A stretch of 64,000 bases of DNA from Azadirachta indica (lineage: Eukaryota; Streptophyta; Magnoliopsida; Sapindales; Meliaceae), in NCBI GenBank assembly GCA_022749755.1, contig CM040448.1:6818481-6882480 (forward strand), given 5' to 3'. This document shows, piece by piece, positions 46,120-58,149 of the stretch. A model generated the notes under the pieces. It saw only the letters and a program-made list of their open reading frames with translations. It was not told where the DNA came from and ran no database searches. The translations under genes were made by a program, and so were the position numbers. The first letter of the stretch is position 1; each line of letters opens with the position of its first letter.

Positions 46120-47530
46120 ATGAGTTATCTCCTTGAATAGTTGATTCAAGAGCTACTAACTATGTTTGTTTTTTATTGCATATATTACCAATATAGTTTT
46201 TTGTTCCATACTTGTTAGATTCTAAGCAATCAAATTACTTGAATTATTGTTCATATTGAAATAAATCGAAATCGGTAGGGAGTTGGTCAATGATGCTCGA
46301 GCATGTACTTGTTTTGAGTGCCTATTTATTTTCTATCGGTATCTATGGATTAATTACAAGCCGAAATATGGTTCGGGCTTTGATGTGTCTTGAACTTATA
46401 CTAATGTTTTATGCTTCAAGGGAGCTGGCCGAAAGGGACTTCACCACAAAATAAAAAATGGAGTAGTTGTCTTGACATTAGCAGTAGGGGTTGTTTGTCT
46501 GAATTTCTAGAATAAATTATTGTTTTGAATATTGTTTACTATGTTCCTGGTTTTAGAAAGAATTTGATTTCACTTTCTTAATTGTTTGAACAATTATTTG
46601 GCATTTCTTTTACAAGAACGAGATTATTATTTTGAAAAATAGTTTAAATATTTGTTTAATAAAAATAAAAAATAGACTTTACGTTTTAAGAACCAATGAA
46701 TGACTACTACTTAATATAGAATTGTTCAGAGTAAAACATCCTAAATCTAAGAAGTAGAAAGTTTTTCAAAGTGATGAGACATATCTTTGGCACTTCAGGT
46801 TAGGTCATATTAGTCTAGATAGAATTTACAGACTCGTAAAAAATTATCTTTTGAGAGAGCTAAAAGTTGTTACTCTTACATGTTTGTGAATCTTATCTGA
46901 AGAGCAATATGATGAAAAAAAACCTTTCTTAGCAAAGAGTGAAAGGGCCAAAGAATCACTTGAATTTATACATAATGACTACAGTTTATTAAATCTACAA
47001 GCTACAGTTATGAATATTTCATCAATTTTATTGATAATTATTCAAGATATGGTTACGCATACTTAATGCAAAGAAAATTAGAAACTTTTGAAAAGTTTAA
47101 GGAATTTTTGGTAGAAATTGAGATGTAGTTAGATAAATCACTTAAAACTCTTCAATTAGATTAAGGAGGTAAATTCTTTGACTTAAAGTTTAAGATCATT
47201 TGCTAAAGCATGGCATTCTATCCTAACTTACAACAGCTGGAACACTACAACAAAATGTTATTGAAGAAAAGAGAAATAGAACCCTACTTGATATGGTTAG
47301 ATTTATGATGAGTTACTCTTTGTTACCATTTTCATTTTAGGGGTATGCATTACAAACCGCAGTTTACATTCTGAATATAGTAACTTTGAAATTTGTCCAA
47401 TATACCACTATAGAGTTGTGGAATAGTCATAAACCTAATTTAAGACATATTTGTATATGGGGGTGCCCAGCACATGAAAGAAAAGACTGAGAAGCTAGAA
47501 TTACAAACTAAAACTCACAAGTATGCAAAT
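46120..47530 (+). pseudogene. Copia A protease, pre-integrase and first part of integrase
   Basis: The protease starts with VDSRATNYVC (near 46140), where the usual D-S-G-A active site has become DSRA. After the plastid fragment it resumes with a VPGFRKNLIS-like segment (near 46540-46570). The pre-integrase motif LWHFRLGHIS lies near 46790. Integrase follows with RTLLDMVRFMMSYS (near 47278) and an IWGCPAH motif near 47455. It breaks off near 47530 at an inserted LTR and resumes at 53998. Confidence 0.83.
46250..46404 (+). other. ndhE: Nuclear copy of plastid DNA: 5' part of ndhE
   Basis: From ATG at 46290 the text encodes [10 protein letters not shown] then [20 protein letters not shown] and LMCLELIL. 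This is the N-terminal transmembrane part of plastid NdhE, a subunit of the chloroplast NDH complex. About 38 codons are present, then it stops matching near 46404. The 30-40 bases before the ATG look like plastid upstream sequence; the left edge is uncertain. It lies inside the Copia A protease region. It is a fragment and not expected to be expressed as NdhE. Confidence 0.88.
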
Positions 47531-47765
47531 TGCATGTAGTACAATACTACTCTACAAGGTTGATCCTATAAGGAAGAGGATAAATTAATGGTTTCATAAC
47601 TAGTAAATATTAAATTGAATGAACAAGGGGTAATTTGATTAACGAAAAATTAAAATAATCTCATGACTAATGAATTGAAATAGAAAAATTGTTCAAAGAC
47701 TAAATTGGGGATATTGAGGTGTGCGGGTTCGAGAATCTACCATTAATTATCATTTTCAGGGGTAA

Positions 47766-48025
47766 TGAAACTATGATAATTTTTTGTTATATTATTGATT
47801 CATACAACCGAAGATATATAAACAAGTAAGCTATTTTAGAAGGATAACACTTACTTTCTACCTTATAGTTGTCTATTAAGTCAATTATAAAATAGTAAAA
47901 TTTTCCCTAATTTTAGCCTAATTAAGAGGTAGTGCCTAATAAATTTTTTCTAACTGTACAAAATGTGAAGTATGGCAAAATTTTCCAATTTGTATGGTTA
48001 GTTTTGACCAATTCTCCCCTTCAAG
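47766..48025 (-). repeat. 3' LTR and polypurine tract of Copia C
   Basis: On the minus strand CTTGAAGGGGAGAAT leads directly into TGGTCAAAAC. The LTR aligns with 52491-52736, sharing TATTATTGATTCATACAACC and GAAGGATAACA. Confidence 0.9.
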
Positions 48026-48029
48026 CTGT

Positions 48030-49560
48030 TCGTAAATATCCACCATTCCCAGCTTGCTAAACATTTCCTAAAAGTGAAGTTTAGGTAATCATTTGGTCAA
48101 AATATGAGTTAACTATTTTTTGTAGATACAAATTATGTACAAATCAGTCCATTTGCTATCTTTTCTTTGATGAAATGTTGGTCAACTTTAACATGCTTTG
48201 TCTTATCATGCTGAATTGGATTATGAGCTATACTTATGGTAGCTTTATTGTCATAGTATAGCTTTATGGGATTGTCATTTTCCATTTTCAAGTCTTTCAA
48301 GAGTCATTTTAACCATAATAGATTAAAAATTCCTAAGGCGATGGATCTGAATTCAACTTTAGTGCTAGATCTTGTAACTACCGATTGCTTTTTACTTCTC
48401 TATGTCACTAGATTACCTTCAATAAATATATAATAACCTGAAGTTGACCTCTTATCAATGATTGAACCTGCCCAGTCAACATTTGATAAGCTTTTACTTC
48501 CATGTTCCTGTTTCTTAAAAATAACAATCCTTTTCTAGGTGCTCTTTTAAGATACCTTAGAATTCTAATAATTGCATTCATATGTTCTTTCCTTGGAGAG
48601 TGCATAAATTGGGTAACAACCCCTACAGCAAAGGCAATATTTGGTCTTGTATCATATAAGTATATCAACTTACCCACTAATCTCTTATATCTCTCTTTGT
48701 TCATCAGTGTACTTGTTGTCAAGGCTCCTATATTGTAATTAACATCAATTAAAGTATTTGCTAGTTTGCACCCAAGCATTCCTGTTTCTTCAAGCAAATC
48801 CAAAGTGTACTTTCTTTGAGACCAAAAAAATTTCTCCTTTTGATCTAACCACCTCAATACCTAGAAAATATTTTAAATTTCCTAAATCTTAATGTCAAAT
48901 TCTTTAGCAAGGCATTATTTTAGGTTTTGTATTTCATTCAAATCATTCTCGATCATAATTATATCATCAATATACACAATTAGTATAGTGATTTTACCTT
49001 CCTTTGTATGTTTGTATGGCAATAGGTGATTAGCTTGGCTTTATAAATATCCTTTGCTACCAACTAACTTGATAAACTTTTCAATCCAAGCTCGTGGTGA
49101 TTATTTTAACCCATAGAGTGACTTTTTTAACTTGCAAACCTTTTTATTCATAAAACTTTCTTTGAAACCTAGAGGCAATTCCATGTACACCTTTTCCTCT
49201 AGATCCTCATGAAGGAAAACATTCTCGACATCTATTTGATATAGCGGCCAGTCTTAGTTGGCAGTAAGTGAGAGTAAAATTCAAACTATATTCATTTTTG
49301 CAACCGGTGCAAAGGTTTCTTGGTAATCAATTCCATACGTTTGCATGAATTTTATTGCGACCAGCCTAAATTGGTATCGATCAATTATTCCATTAGCCTT
49401 GAACTTCATAGTGAACACCCATTTACACCCTACAACCTTTTTTCTATGGGGAACATACACCAAGTCCCATGTCTTATTTTTGTATAACACTCTCATTTCT
49501 TCTTGGATAACTTCTCTTTATTTTTGACTTCTGAAGGCTTCCTATATCGTATTAGGAATA
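48030..49560 (-). pseudogene. Copia C reverse transcriptase and RNase H
   Basis: From high to low: KTWDLVYVP and GCKWVFTMK (about 49475-49395), YGIDYQETFAPVAK (near 49340-49290), an intact YIDD box (near 48980-48970), and an open frame at 48857-48408. That frame holds LIYLYDTRPNIAFAVGVVTQ and LRYLKRAPRKGLL. A C-terminal YYDNKATISIAHNPIQHDKT segment follows near 48260-48200. Reverse transcriptase copies the element RNA. Stops and frame changes separate the pieces. Confidence 0.88.
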
Positions 49561-49979
49561 TTCACGCTAGAAAGATTGGCTATAAAAACTTTAAAATTAG
49601 GATTAAGTCAATTATAGAAGACAAATTTAGTAATAGGATGTTGAATACAAGACTTGACCTTTTTTTTTGTGAGCAATAGAAATATCTAAATCAGAATTTC
49701 AAGATTAACCTGATTCGCTTATGTTTTCCAAGGTTACTTTGTGGGGTTTTGGAGGATTGGTACTGTGCAGTAAGATTTTCAGCTTCTTTACTCTTTCTAC
49801 AATATATTTTAAGCTCTAGTTTTTTTTTGGTTTAGTTTCTCTTTCCCTTCTACTTGTACCTCTTTATCTAAGTTTTTAGAGGCTGCTTTAGGAATATTTT
49901 TAGCACCTGAAGCAGAAGTATCTTCTGCTGGTATAGTAAGATTATAATTAACTAAAACATTAGGTAAAAAATTAGTGAA

Positions 49980-50660
49980 ATTTTCAGGAACATTGACAGG
50001 TAGACATTCCTAAAAATGATCTTCCTTCTTGTCACTCCACCCTGAAGAGAAGCTTTGTGAAAAAAAATTTGTTTTCAAAAAATGTGACATCCAAAGTTAC
50101 AAAATATTTTTGAGATTCAGGATGAAAACACTTATAACCTTTTTGAGTTGGTGAATAACAAATAGAAACACATTTAATGGCTTTGGGATCTAATTTGCTT
50201 TTGGTATGACTATGATTATGGACAAAAGCAATGCAACCCAAAACTTTAGGTGTGAGTAATGAAAACATATAACTAGAAGAATGAGAGATTTTTCTAAGTA
50301 CATTTATGGGTGTTTCATAAACAAGGGTACAGGATGGCATTCTATTAATGAGATAAAATGCTGTTAGAACAATCTTACCCTAATATTATTTAGGTACCTC
50401 AATTTACAACATTATAGCTCTAGTGACTTCAAGAAGATGCCTATTTTTTCTTTTAGCTATCCCATTTTATTGAGGTATTTCAACACAAGATGATTGGTGA
50501 ATAATTCCATTTTCATCAAGGTATTTTCCCAAAAGTTTTGAAAAATATTCTTTTCCATTATGAGTCAAAATTTTTATTTTAGTTTGGAGCTGATTCTAGA
50601 TAGTTTTGTGGAAAATTTGGAAAATAGTAGCTTCATTAGATTTTTTCTTTAAAAGATATG
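49980..50660 (-). pseudogene. Copia C integrase, core and C-terminal part
   Basis: The 102-codon frame at 50340-50032 shows the end of integrase: PINVLRKIS, then KLDPKAIKCVSICYSPTQKG and CFHP..KYFVTLDVTFFE. Upstream, the core catalytic region (50660-50345) is readable only in fragments. Confidence 0.83.
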
Positions 50661-50661
50661 T

Positions 50662-51340
50662 TCAACATAGATGGGTATGATCATTTATAAATGTAATAAA
50701 CCACTTAACCCTTGATAAGCTAGGTATACAAGAAGGACCCCATACAACACTATGCACAAGAAAGAAAGGACTAGATGGAGTATAAGTATAAGTAGAAAAA
50801 TGAGATCGATGGTGTTTGGATAGTTCACACACTTCACACTGAAATTCATTGACTTTTTTATCTTGGAATAAAGTAGGAAACAAGTGTTTTAAGTATGCCA
50901 AACTTGGATGACCTAATCTAGAATGCCACAACATGATTTCATTTCTTTCAAAAGTATAACTTTTACATTGTAATGCATCTGGAGTCTTTCTACCTTTTCT
51001 TCTAAAATAAATAAGTCATCCATTTCTCTAGCACTGCTAATCCTTTTTCCCGTACACATTTCCTGAAATACACAGTGATTTGGAGAGAATTTAGCAACAC
51101 AATTTAGGTCACCAGTAAGTTTATTGATCAAGATTAAGTTACCAGATAGATTAAGAGCATGTAGGACAAAATTTAGGATGATGTCTGTGGAAATAACAAC
51201 AGAACCCTTTCTAGCAAGTGAGAAAAAAGATCTATTTACTATTTTAACCATGTGATGGCCAGAACATGGAATACAAGTGGAGAAAAAATTTGACAAACCT
51301 GTTATGTTATCTAAGGCTCCCGAAACTATAATCTATGAAT
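50662..51340 (-). pseudogene. Copia C protease and pre-integrase
   Basis: A protease start resembling VSGALDNITG lies near 51335-51300, where the usual DSGA active site has become VSGA. The pre-integrase domain has LWHSRLGHPSLAYLKHLFP (from 50931) and the zinc-binding H...C..C arrangement ending CEVCELSKHHR. The open frames are 51296-50913 and 50934-50662, overlapping in different phases, so there is a frameshift. Confidence 0.85.
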
Positions 51341-51499
51341 AGCTTTTTTTTGTGTAGAGCAGAAAGAAAGTTACCTACTTGGGCTACATTTCCAATATAT
51401 GAAGAAGATGAAAATGTTGGTTCATGAAGTTTTGGAGATATTGTAGTTGTTTTTTGTTGAAAATTAAAGACTCGTAAGTGTCTGTCTGTCCAATACTTT

Positions 51500-52440
51500 G
51501 AGACTTCTGTTGCTTAGTAGCTTGAAATCCTTTGCTATTATTATTGGTTGGCCTATTTCTTTTCCAAACGGTTAAAGCTTCCTATAAAGCTTCCAACATG
51601 TGTTCCTTGTGTAACATGATCTGTTACAATAATCATACCACAATTTGTCCTTGTCATCATTCTTTCTAATAGAATTTCGTTGACTGGTGATAATTTTTTA
51701 TCTTTGTGCTGATCCTTCTTTTCCAATGTTTTCTTTTGTCATCATAACTATCAACCGTTTTCTTCTCTTCTTATTGCAACATAAGTCTCCTTTATGGTTA
51801 GAAGAGGATTTGTCTCTAGAACTGGATCCAATTCTACATTCAAACCAGCTAGGAATTCACATGCCTTTCGTTTTCAAGAATCGTCTTATACAATATATTG
51901 TCTTCAACACACTTTCATTTGAAATCTTGATAGAGATCCATTTCTTGCCAAAGTCGATTTACAACGTTGAAGTAAACCGTTACTATTTGGTTTCTTTGCT
52001 TGATATCTCAAGCCTTGTGTTTTAGATCATATAACATAGAATCATAATTCACATTTGAAAATGCAACATTAACAATATCCTATATTTCCTTGGCAATAAG
52101 GAAAAAAATGTATCCTTGGCTAATGTCATGTTCCATGGAATTAACTAACCATGACATCACCATTGCATTTTCAACAATCTCAGACAGCATATCCAAGATC
52201 AACAGGGTTCGTTGCCTTCTTTGAGCCATCCAAATAGCCCATCTTTCCTCGACCTTTAATAAAGAACTTCACAGATTGTGCCCAACGTAAGAAATTTTCC
52301 CTATTTAACTTATGAGTTGTAATCTGGATAGTTGGACTTTCCATGGAACTAGTATTTGTCCCAAAGAGATTTCCTTCTTCTTAAATGCAACTTTAGTCAT
52401 TTTTCTTCTTGATTTACTAGCAACAAGGTTGATTAATTGA
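51500..52440 (-). pseudogene. Copia C gag
   Basis: Words from the retrotransposon-gag family can be read: WAQ..K (near 52280), MVMSWLVNSME near 52160, a GYIFFLIAKEIWD-like segment near 52100, and YFNVVNRLWQEMDLY near 51975-51930. The frame is broken repeatedly. A weak basic tail follows, without a clear zinc knuckle. Confidence 0.72.
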
Positions 52441-52475
52441 GCAAAATAACCTAGATGCTAAAACACTAATGGCTG

Positions 52476-52736
52476 GCTCTGATACCATAATGAAAGTATG
52501 ATAAGTTTCTATTATATTATTGATTCATACAACCGAAGATATATATACAAGTAAGTTATTTTAGAAGGATAACATCTATTTTTTACCTTACAACTGTCGA
52601 TTAAGTAAGTCAATTATAAAATACTAAATTTTTCCCTATTTTAGCCTAATTGAGGTAATACATGACAGATTTTTTTTTGTTGTACAACATGTGAAGTATG
52701 GTAGAATTTTTTAATTTGTATAGCTAGTTTTGACCA
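52476..52736 (-). repeat. Primer-binding site and 5' LTR of Copia C
   Basis: TGGTATCAGAGC (minus strand, 52487-52476) is a perfect initiator-Met site three bases from the LTR end. The LTR at 52491-52736 ends (plus strand) in TTTTGACCA and matches 47766-48010. Confidence 0.92.
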
Positions 52737-53997
52737 ATAAGATTATTAAGTGCAATTCAAAAATTGTAAAATTTAAGAAGGTAAGGGTCTTCTTATGTAC
52801 ATTGAATGAACTTCATGCATAAGTTTTCCAGTGATTACTAGTTAATCTTGGTTTGGGACTTAACTCGTCTATCCTAGAACATGTAACAATACTTGGTGTG
52901 GGCTATTGTGAACATACTAAGAATGCATTAAGTGTTGTTAAAATAAGAATACTTTACATTAATAATCAACTTATTGTGGTTATCGTGTTATTACAATTCA
53001 TTTATATGTAAAGCAAGCAAGGTAAGGAATTGGTGTGTTCCTCAAACCTTGCATCAATATATTTCAAATTTGAATAATAAATGTCGTAATTCAACCCTTG
53101 GATTGATGTGGTCCTTAGGTTTGCATCAATGTATTACACATTTAAAATCAAAGTTGTCATTCCCAAATCATTTAAACATGTAATAATCAAAATTGCAAAT
53201 CTTAAATCATTCAAGCATGTAAAACTAATAAACAAGCATTAAAATCTAAGAATTCAACATAAACCCATAAACATTATAATTAAGGCTTCATCTTTCACCC
53301 TAAATAAAAGTCTTAGCCACTTAAATAAATGATTAAAAACACTAAATTACAAGAAAGAAACATAGGATAAAGAAGATAGAACCAAATTCTTGTTTTCAGT
53401 CCTTCAATCTACTTGTAATTTTCCCTTTTTGTAGTCCAAGCTCTCTTAACCAAATTTTCTCCTTGTATAGATGGTAGCTAAGGTAAAAGCATTGCAAAAT
53501 CCTAAGACTACCCAAATCTAGCCATCCGAAATTGATTCGAAGGCTTAAACAATTTAGTGACATCATTTAGCATTAAAGAGGCATGGGGGCATGGTACTGG
53601 ATCGAATATACCACCCTTACAGCCTTCTCCCTTTGATGCTTCATACTCTTGTGGTGCGGAGTGTAAAGGGCATAGTACGGGCACGCACCAAGAGTAGCAC
53701 GGCCATACCATCCTTGTTGTCTCCCTTCTTGAAGTTTCTTACATTTTGGTCCCTCGGAACAAGGCTTGGTGGTTTTCTTTTAACGCTCGGTGCTCAGTAT
53801 TGATGAAAGGCTCATGAGATGTATGTGAGTGTTATGCTCTTTTACCTCCTGTCTGACATAATTGATTTCCTTTTGATTAATCTCGATTCTTAACTTTCAC
53901 CTTGGAACACCTATATGACATAAAATACGACTAAAAGATCAAAAAGTATGAGAACAAACGCATAAGATTAAGGAATTTATGACAATAGTGTATGGAA

Positions 53998-54928
53998 ATT
54001 AATGAATATACCAGTATGCTTGTTTGTAAGCTACCCTAAAGGTACTATAGGACGTTTGTTCTACTATCCTTAAAAGAAAAAGGTTTTTATATTGACAAAT
54101 GCCACTTTTCTCGAGAATAACTATGTGATAAACTTCAAATCTATAGTAAGGTTGTACTAGAGAAGTTACTTTTTGATCAGATCATACCATCATGATGAGC
54201 ATTGTTCCTAATCAGAATATCATGGTGTCTTGATATAGTAAGAGGGTTGTGAGACTATTTGTTTACTACAGAAAAGACAGAGAAGCATGGGTTGTATTGA
54301 TTTAAACCAAGATGATCCATTAACATACAGGTATGCAATGAAGGATACTAGTAAGGAAAAGTGACAAAAAGCCATAAACCAAGAAATAGAGTCCATGTAC
54401 TCTAATTCAATATAGGAGCTTATAGATCTATCTAAAGATGTTAGGCTCATTAGGTGTAAAAGGATCTTCAAGAGAAAGAGTGGCGTGGATGGAAAAGTGG
54501 AGACTTTCAAAGAAAAGCTGATGGCAAAGTGTTATACCCAAAAGGAAGGAGTCGATTATGAGCAAACTTTCTTGCCAGTGGCTATGCTTAAATCAATATA
54601 TATTCTCTTATCCATTGTTGCATGTCATGATGGATAGATAAAATAAATGTCACGATTGTTTTTCTCTAAATGACTATCTTAAAGTGAGCATCTATATGGT
54701 GCAACCAAAAGGGTTTATGGTGGAAGGTCAGAGTTAGAAAGTCCATAAGCGACTTAAGTCTATTTATAGATTCAAGCAAGCTTCAAGATATTAAAACTTG
54801 AGATTTGATGAGACGATCAAATATTATATTTTCGAGCAGAACATCGACAAACCTTGTGTATATAAGTACATCAAAGAAAAGAATGTGGTTTTTCTGGTAT
54901 TTTATATAAATGATATTCTACTCATTAG
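53998..54928 (+). pseudogene. Copia A integrase end and reverse transcriptase start
   Basis: It resumes after the inserted LTR with CLFVSYPKGTIG and NATFLENNYV (54015-54120), the end of integrase. Reverse transcriptase words follow: KRIFKRKSGVDGKVETFK (54460-54513), YTQKEGVDYEQTF (54535-54573), PKGF (near 54707), and a catalytic box reading YINDILL (near 54904-54924) instead of YVDD. It is cut at 54928 by a hAT transposon and resumes at 61863. Confidence 0.85.
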
Positions 54929-54942
54929 TAAGGGTGGACAAA

Positions 54943-56027
54943 AATGACCAACCGAAGTGAAACAAACCAAACTGAACCAAATAGTTCGATTTAGTTATCA
55001 AATAACTTTGGTTTTAGTTCAGTTTATATTTCTTAAAATTGATTGAATCAGTTCAAGTTCAGTTTTTTCGAAAATTGAACTAAAATCAAATTTAAACATT
55101 TTTGAAACTTCAACTGAAATCGTAGTTTTGAGGCACTCCCATAGTAAAGAAAGCAACAATATGGAGAAGAAATTCTTCATTGATAGGAAAGCTTAAGCGA
55201 AGAAGCAATTGTAGGAAATTTTTCTTCTCATTTGATATACTTAAATTGAAACAAATCAAAATCAAATTCCACTCTATCTGGATTTGATTAGGTAAGGTTC
55301 TAACATTTAACCCTAATTTTTTTTTTCATTCTATCATACTCGGATAATTAGAGTGTTTGTTAGAATGGATTTTTTCGTTAAGTTTTTTGGTGAGTTTTTT
55401 AGGATAAATTTTATGCAAAGAATGAAGCACATTGCTTGTTTGATAAAATGCCCATAAGATTATGTTTCATGGAACACGATGTTTGCTTATGTGGCTCCTG
55501 TAACTTTCTAAATTTCTAAAACTTAAAAGGTTTTGAGCAAGCTTCTTAATTTATTTTGATAAGTCAATATGGGAAGCTTGAAGATTTTACAACTAAATTA
55601 TATCGTAGTTTATTATTTAGGTTATGCTAGCGGCATATGTTCTTTTGAAACCCTTGAGATTGTTTACTTCCTGCTTTTGGCTTGTAATATGCTTTGGATT
55701 TCCCATTAAAATTATTATAAGAAGTTAACTTCATGTAATTCTATTATATGGTTAAGTAATAGGTGAGATAAATTGAACAATGAGTTGCAATTTTTATGTA
55801 TTTGACATGAAATGTTTTGTATATTGGTAGGTTCTCTTAGCAGCAATCTCACACCAACTAGTCCTTGCTATTATTATAGCTCTCTTGGTAATTGTTTATT
55901 GCCTAAATTGTTTATTCTTATTAGCAAATACTGTGTGAATGAGCAAGCATGATTATGAAATTGATTAGACATAAAAATTCTTTTAAGTATTCCTTAATAA
56001 GATAGATTTTTAGTTAATATTCAAGTA
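54943..56027. other. 5' non-coding part of the hAT element
   Basis: The first 200 bp hold repeated GGTTCAG/CTGAACC-type subterminal words. The remainder is T-rich without a recognised frame and may contain leader and intron sequence. Confidence 0.5.
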
Positions 56028-56035
56028 ATAAATTT

Positions 56036-58141
56036 TAAGGGTGGCAATTCATGTTCACAGGTCATATTCGGGTCGTGTTAAACAGTTAATCGTGTTAAAA
56101 ACCCTTAACCCAAACACGACCTATTTATTAATAGTGTCAAGGGACCCGAACATGACTCATCAACCCATTTATTAATCTGGTAATCGTGTTGGATTGACCC
56201 GTTTATTAATAGAGTTGACCCATTTAATTTAAGTGAAAAAATTTTGTAATTGTAAATAGTCAAACCCAAAACCTTAGTTTCATATAATTTCAATTACTGA
56301 ACTACAATCACATTTTTGCTTTAATTATGAATGCATTATTTATTTATGTATTTTAAGTTCTTCTTTTATATCATAATGTTAAATTATTTTAAATAGAATT
56401 ATTTTAAATTATGAATACATTATTTATTTATGTATTTCATTCTTTTAGTATGCATACTACACTTTACTTCAGGTTTCAACTTTTAACTTATATTATTACA
56501 TTTACATCCTTAAGATATAAAAAATAACTTATTTTGTTACATTATATATATATATATATATATGACAATTTGGTCATCATATTATGGGATATTTGATATA
56601 AATAAATTTATCTTATATTATTTTTTATTTTATTAAAATATTTAATACAACCATTTAGATACAATTATTAATTTTTATAACATATTAAATAGTTATTAAT
56701 TTTCACACTCTTGTTAATGTAATAGTCATACACTAATATTATTAATTAATAAGTGTTAGCAACTAAATTTGAAAGTTTTAGAAAAATAATATACTAATTA
56801 ACTAGTACGTTGCCTCTATTATCATTTATCAATTCAGAGAATATAAATTATTTACCAATAGACTCAAATTATAATAGATATACAAATATTTGAATTGTGT
56901 TACAATAGGTTTAATTTATAATAATTTTTTTTATCATAAATTAATTAAGATTATGTCAAAACTTTATCAAAATAAAGAGTATTAATTTAGTTAATTTATT
57001 TTTACTTTTTTTCTTAAAGTTATTAGCCTCCAATTATAAATTTATAATAAAGAATAACTATATTAGACAGAGCAATATGTCTTAACTATTTATGTTGATA
57101 CACTTTAATATGAAAATTAAATGATACACTCTAGTTTGAAATTTAAACAAGTATTAGATAATTAAATTAAGAAAATTACAAGGCATTATTAAATTATAAA
57201 TGACAAAGTATAAATTGTTGCGCAATAAACTCAAATTATGCTAGATGTACAAATATCCAAATTATGCTACAATAGCTTAATTTACAATAATTTTTTAATC
57301 ATATAAATTAGGTATACAAAATTAATTAAAAAATATCAAAAATTTATTGAAATGGAGATTGTTAATTGATGAATTTATCTTTACTTTTTTTTAAATGAAC
57401 TCTCATTTATAGTAGAGGAATTATATGAATATTTTTATTTGGAGAAATTTTTATTATTAGATGACTTTATTTTCTTTATATGACTATATTCAGTTCGATT
57501 GTTATATATATAAACTTTATTTAAATTATTGTTAAATAAAACATCACAAGAAATTTATAAATTATTTATTATGAAAGATTAAGTTAAAAATATTTTAATT
57601 TTGTTGTATTTACCATTGACTATTAATTTTTAACATTAAATTAAAAATAAATACATTTAAAACTATTAAAAATAATTTAGCATTATAATCCAAAAGGACC
57701 TAAAATAATGTAATATATAACTATATAAGGCACTATAATTTAAATAAAAAAATAGGAGTAGTTTAGTACATAAAAAAGCCACATTGTGACCTTGAATACT
57801 TGAGTTCAAATTTTAGTAATCACAAAATTTTTTAAAATAATAATCATGTCATTAAACAAGTTGACGGGTTGATACAACTCGATTATTTGATTAATAATCA
57901 TGTTATTAAATGGGTAAAATAGTAACGTGTCATTAAACAAGTTGATATGACCCGATTATTCGAATAAGAATCATGTGATTAAACGGTTTGGCGGGTTGAA
58001 AAGGTCAAAACTTGATTAATAAATAGGTGACATGAACCCGACACGAATATTAATTGTGTTGATATACCTCAACCCAAATCCGAAATTTTCGTGTCAAATT
58101 TGTGTTGTGTTTGTGGGTCGAGTCTGAAATTGTCACCCCTA
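56036..58141. mobile_element. Nested non-coding hAT element with perfect 8-bp duplication
   Basis: ATAAATTT lies at 56028-56035 and again at 58142-58149. The ends TAAGGGTGGCAATT and, reversed, TAGGGGTGACAATT form inverted repeats. Subterminal regions are rich in GGGTCGTGTTAAAC/CGGGTT words (56080-56220 and 57860-58120), typical of plant non-autonomous hATs. The centre is AT-rich with no coding. Its target is inside the larger hAT. Confidence 0.93.
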
Positions 58142-58149
58142 ATAAATTT

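Larger units (their letters stand above)
47766..52736 (-). mobile_element. Near-complete minus-strand Copia element (C)
   Basis: Two LTRs of about 245 bp (47766-48010 and 52491-52736), a primer-binding site (52476-52487), all Copia domains in order and a polypurine tract (48011-48025) are present. The LTRs differ at many positions and the frames carry stops, so the insertion is old. No exact target duplication is seen (GGTAA on one side, ATAAG on the other). It lies within the LTR that interrupts Copia A. Confidence 0.9.
47530..53997 (-). mobile_element. Gypsy-type LTR inserted in Copia A integrase, itself split
   Basis: The left piece is about 47530-47765 and the right piece about 52737-53997. 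On the minus strand the right piece contains the GTGCGTGCCCGTACTATGCC phrase, and the left piece GGATCAACCTTGTAGAG. Both are typical of the LTRs of plant Tat-like Gypsy elements. The Copia A reading frame breaks at AAGTATGC (47520-47527) and resumes at AGTATGC (about 53999-54005). The shared GTATGC is a likely duplication, though its exact length is unclear. No coding region is present, so it is probably a solo LTR of about 1.5 kb. Confidence 0.6.

Noticed and set aside
47720..47745. Pol III B-box-like GGGTTCGAGAATCTACC
   Set aside because: No A box at the right distance, no clover-leaf, and it lies in LTR text.
48502..48738. 78-codon plus-strand frame
   Set aside because: Antisense of the Copia C RNase H region.
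51687..52025. 112-codon plus-strand frame
   Set aside because: Antisense of Copia C gag; codons of the minus-strand gag explain it.
47761..52741. Target duplication for Copia C
   Set aside because: The flanks GGTAA and ATAAG do not match, so no duplication is claimed.
53508..53803. Two overlapping frames, cysteine/proline-rich on the minus strand
   Set aside because: They fall in the GC-richer part of an LTR; no domain, and both are short.
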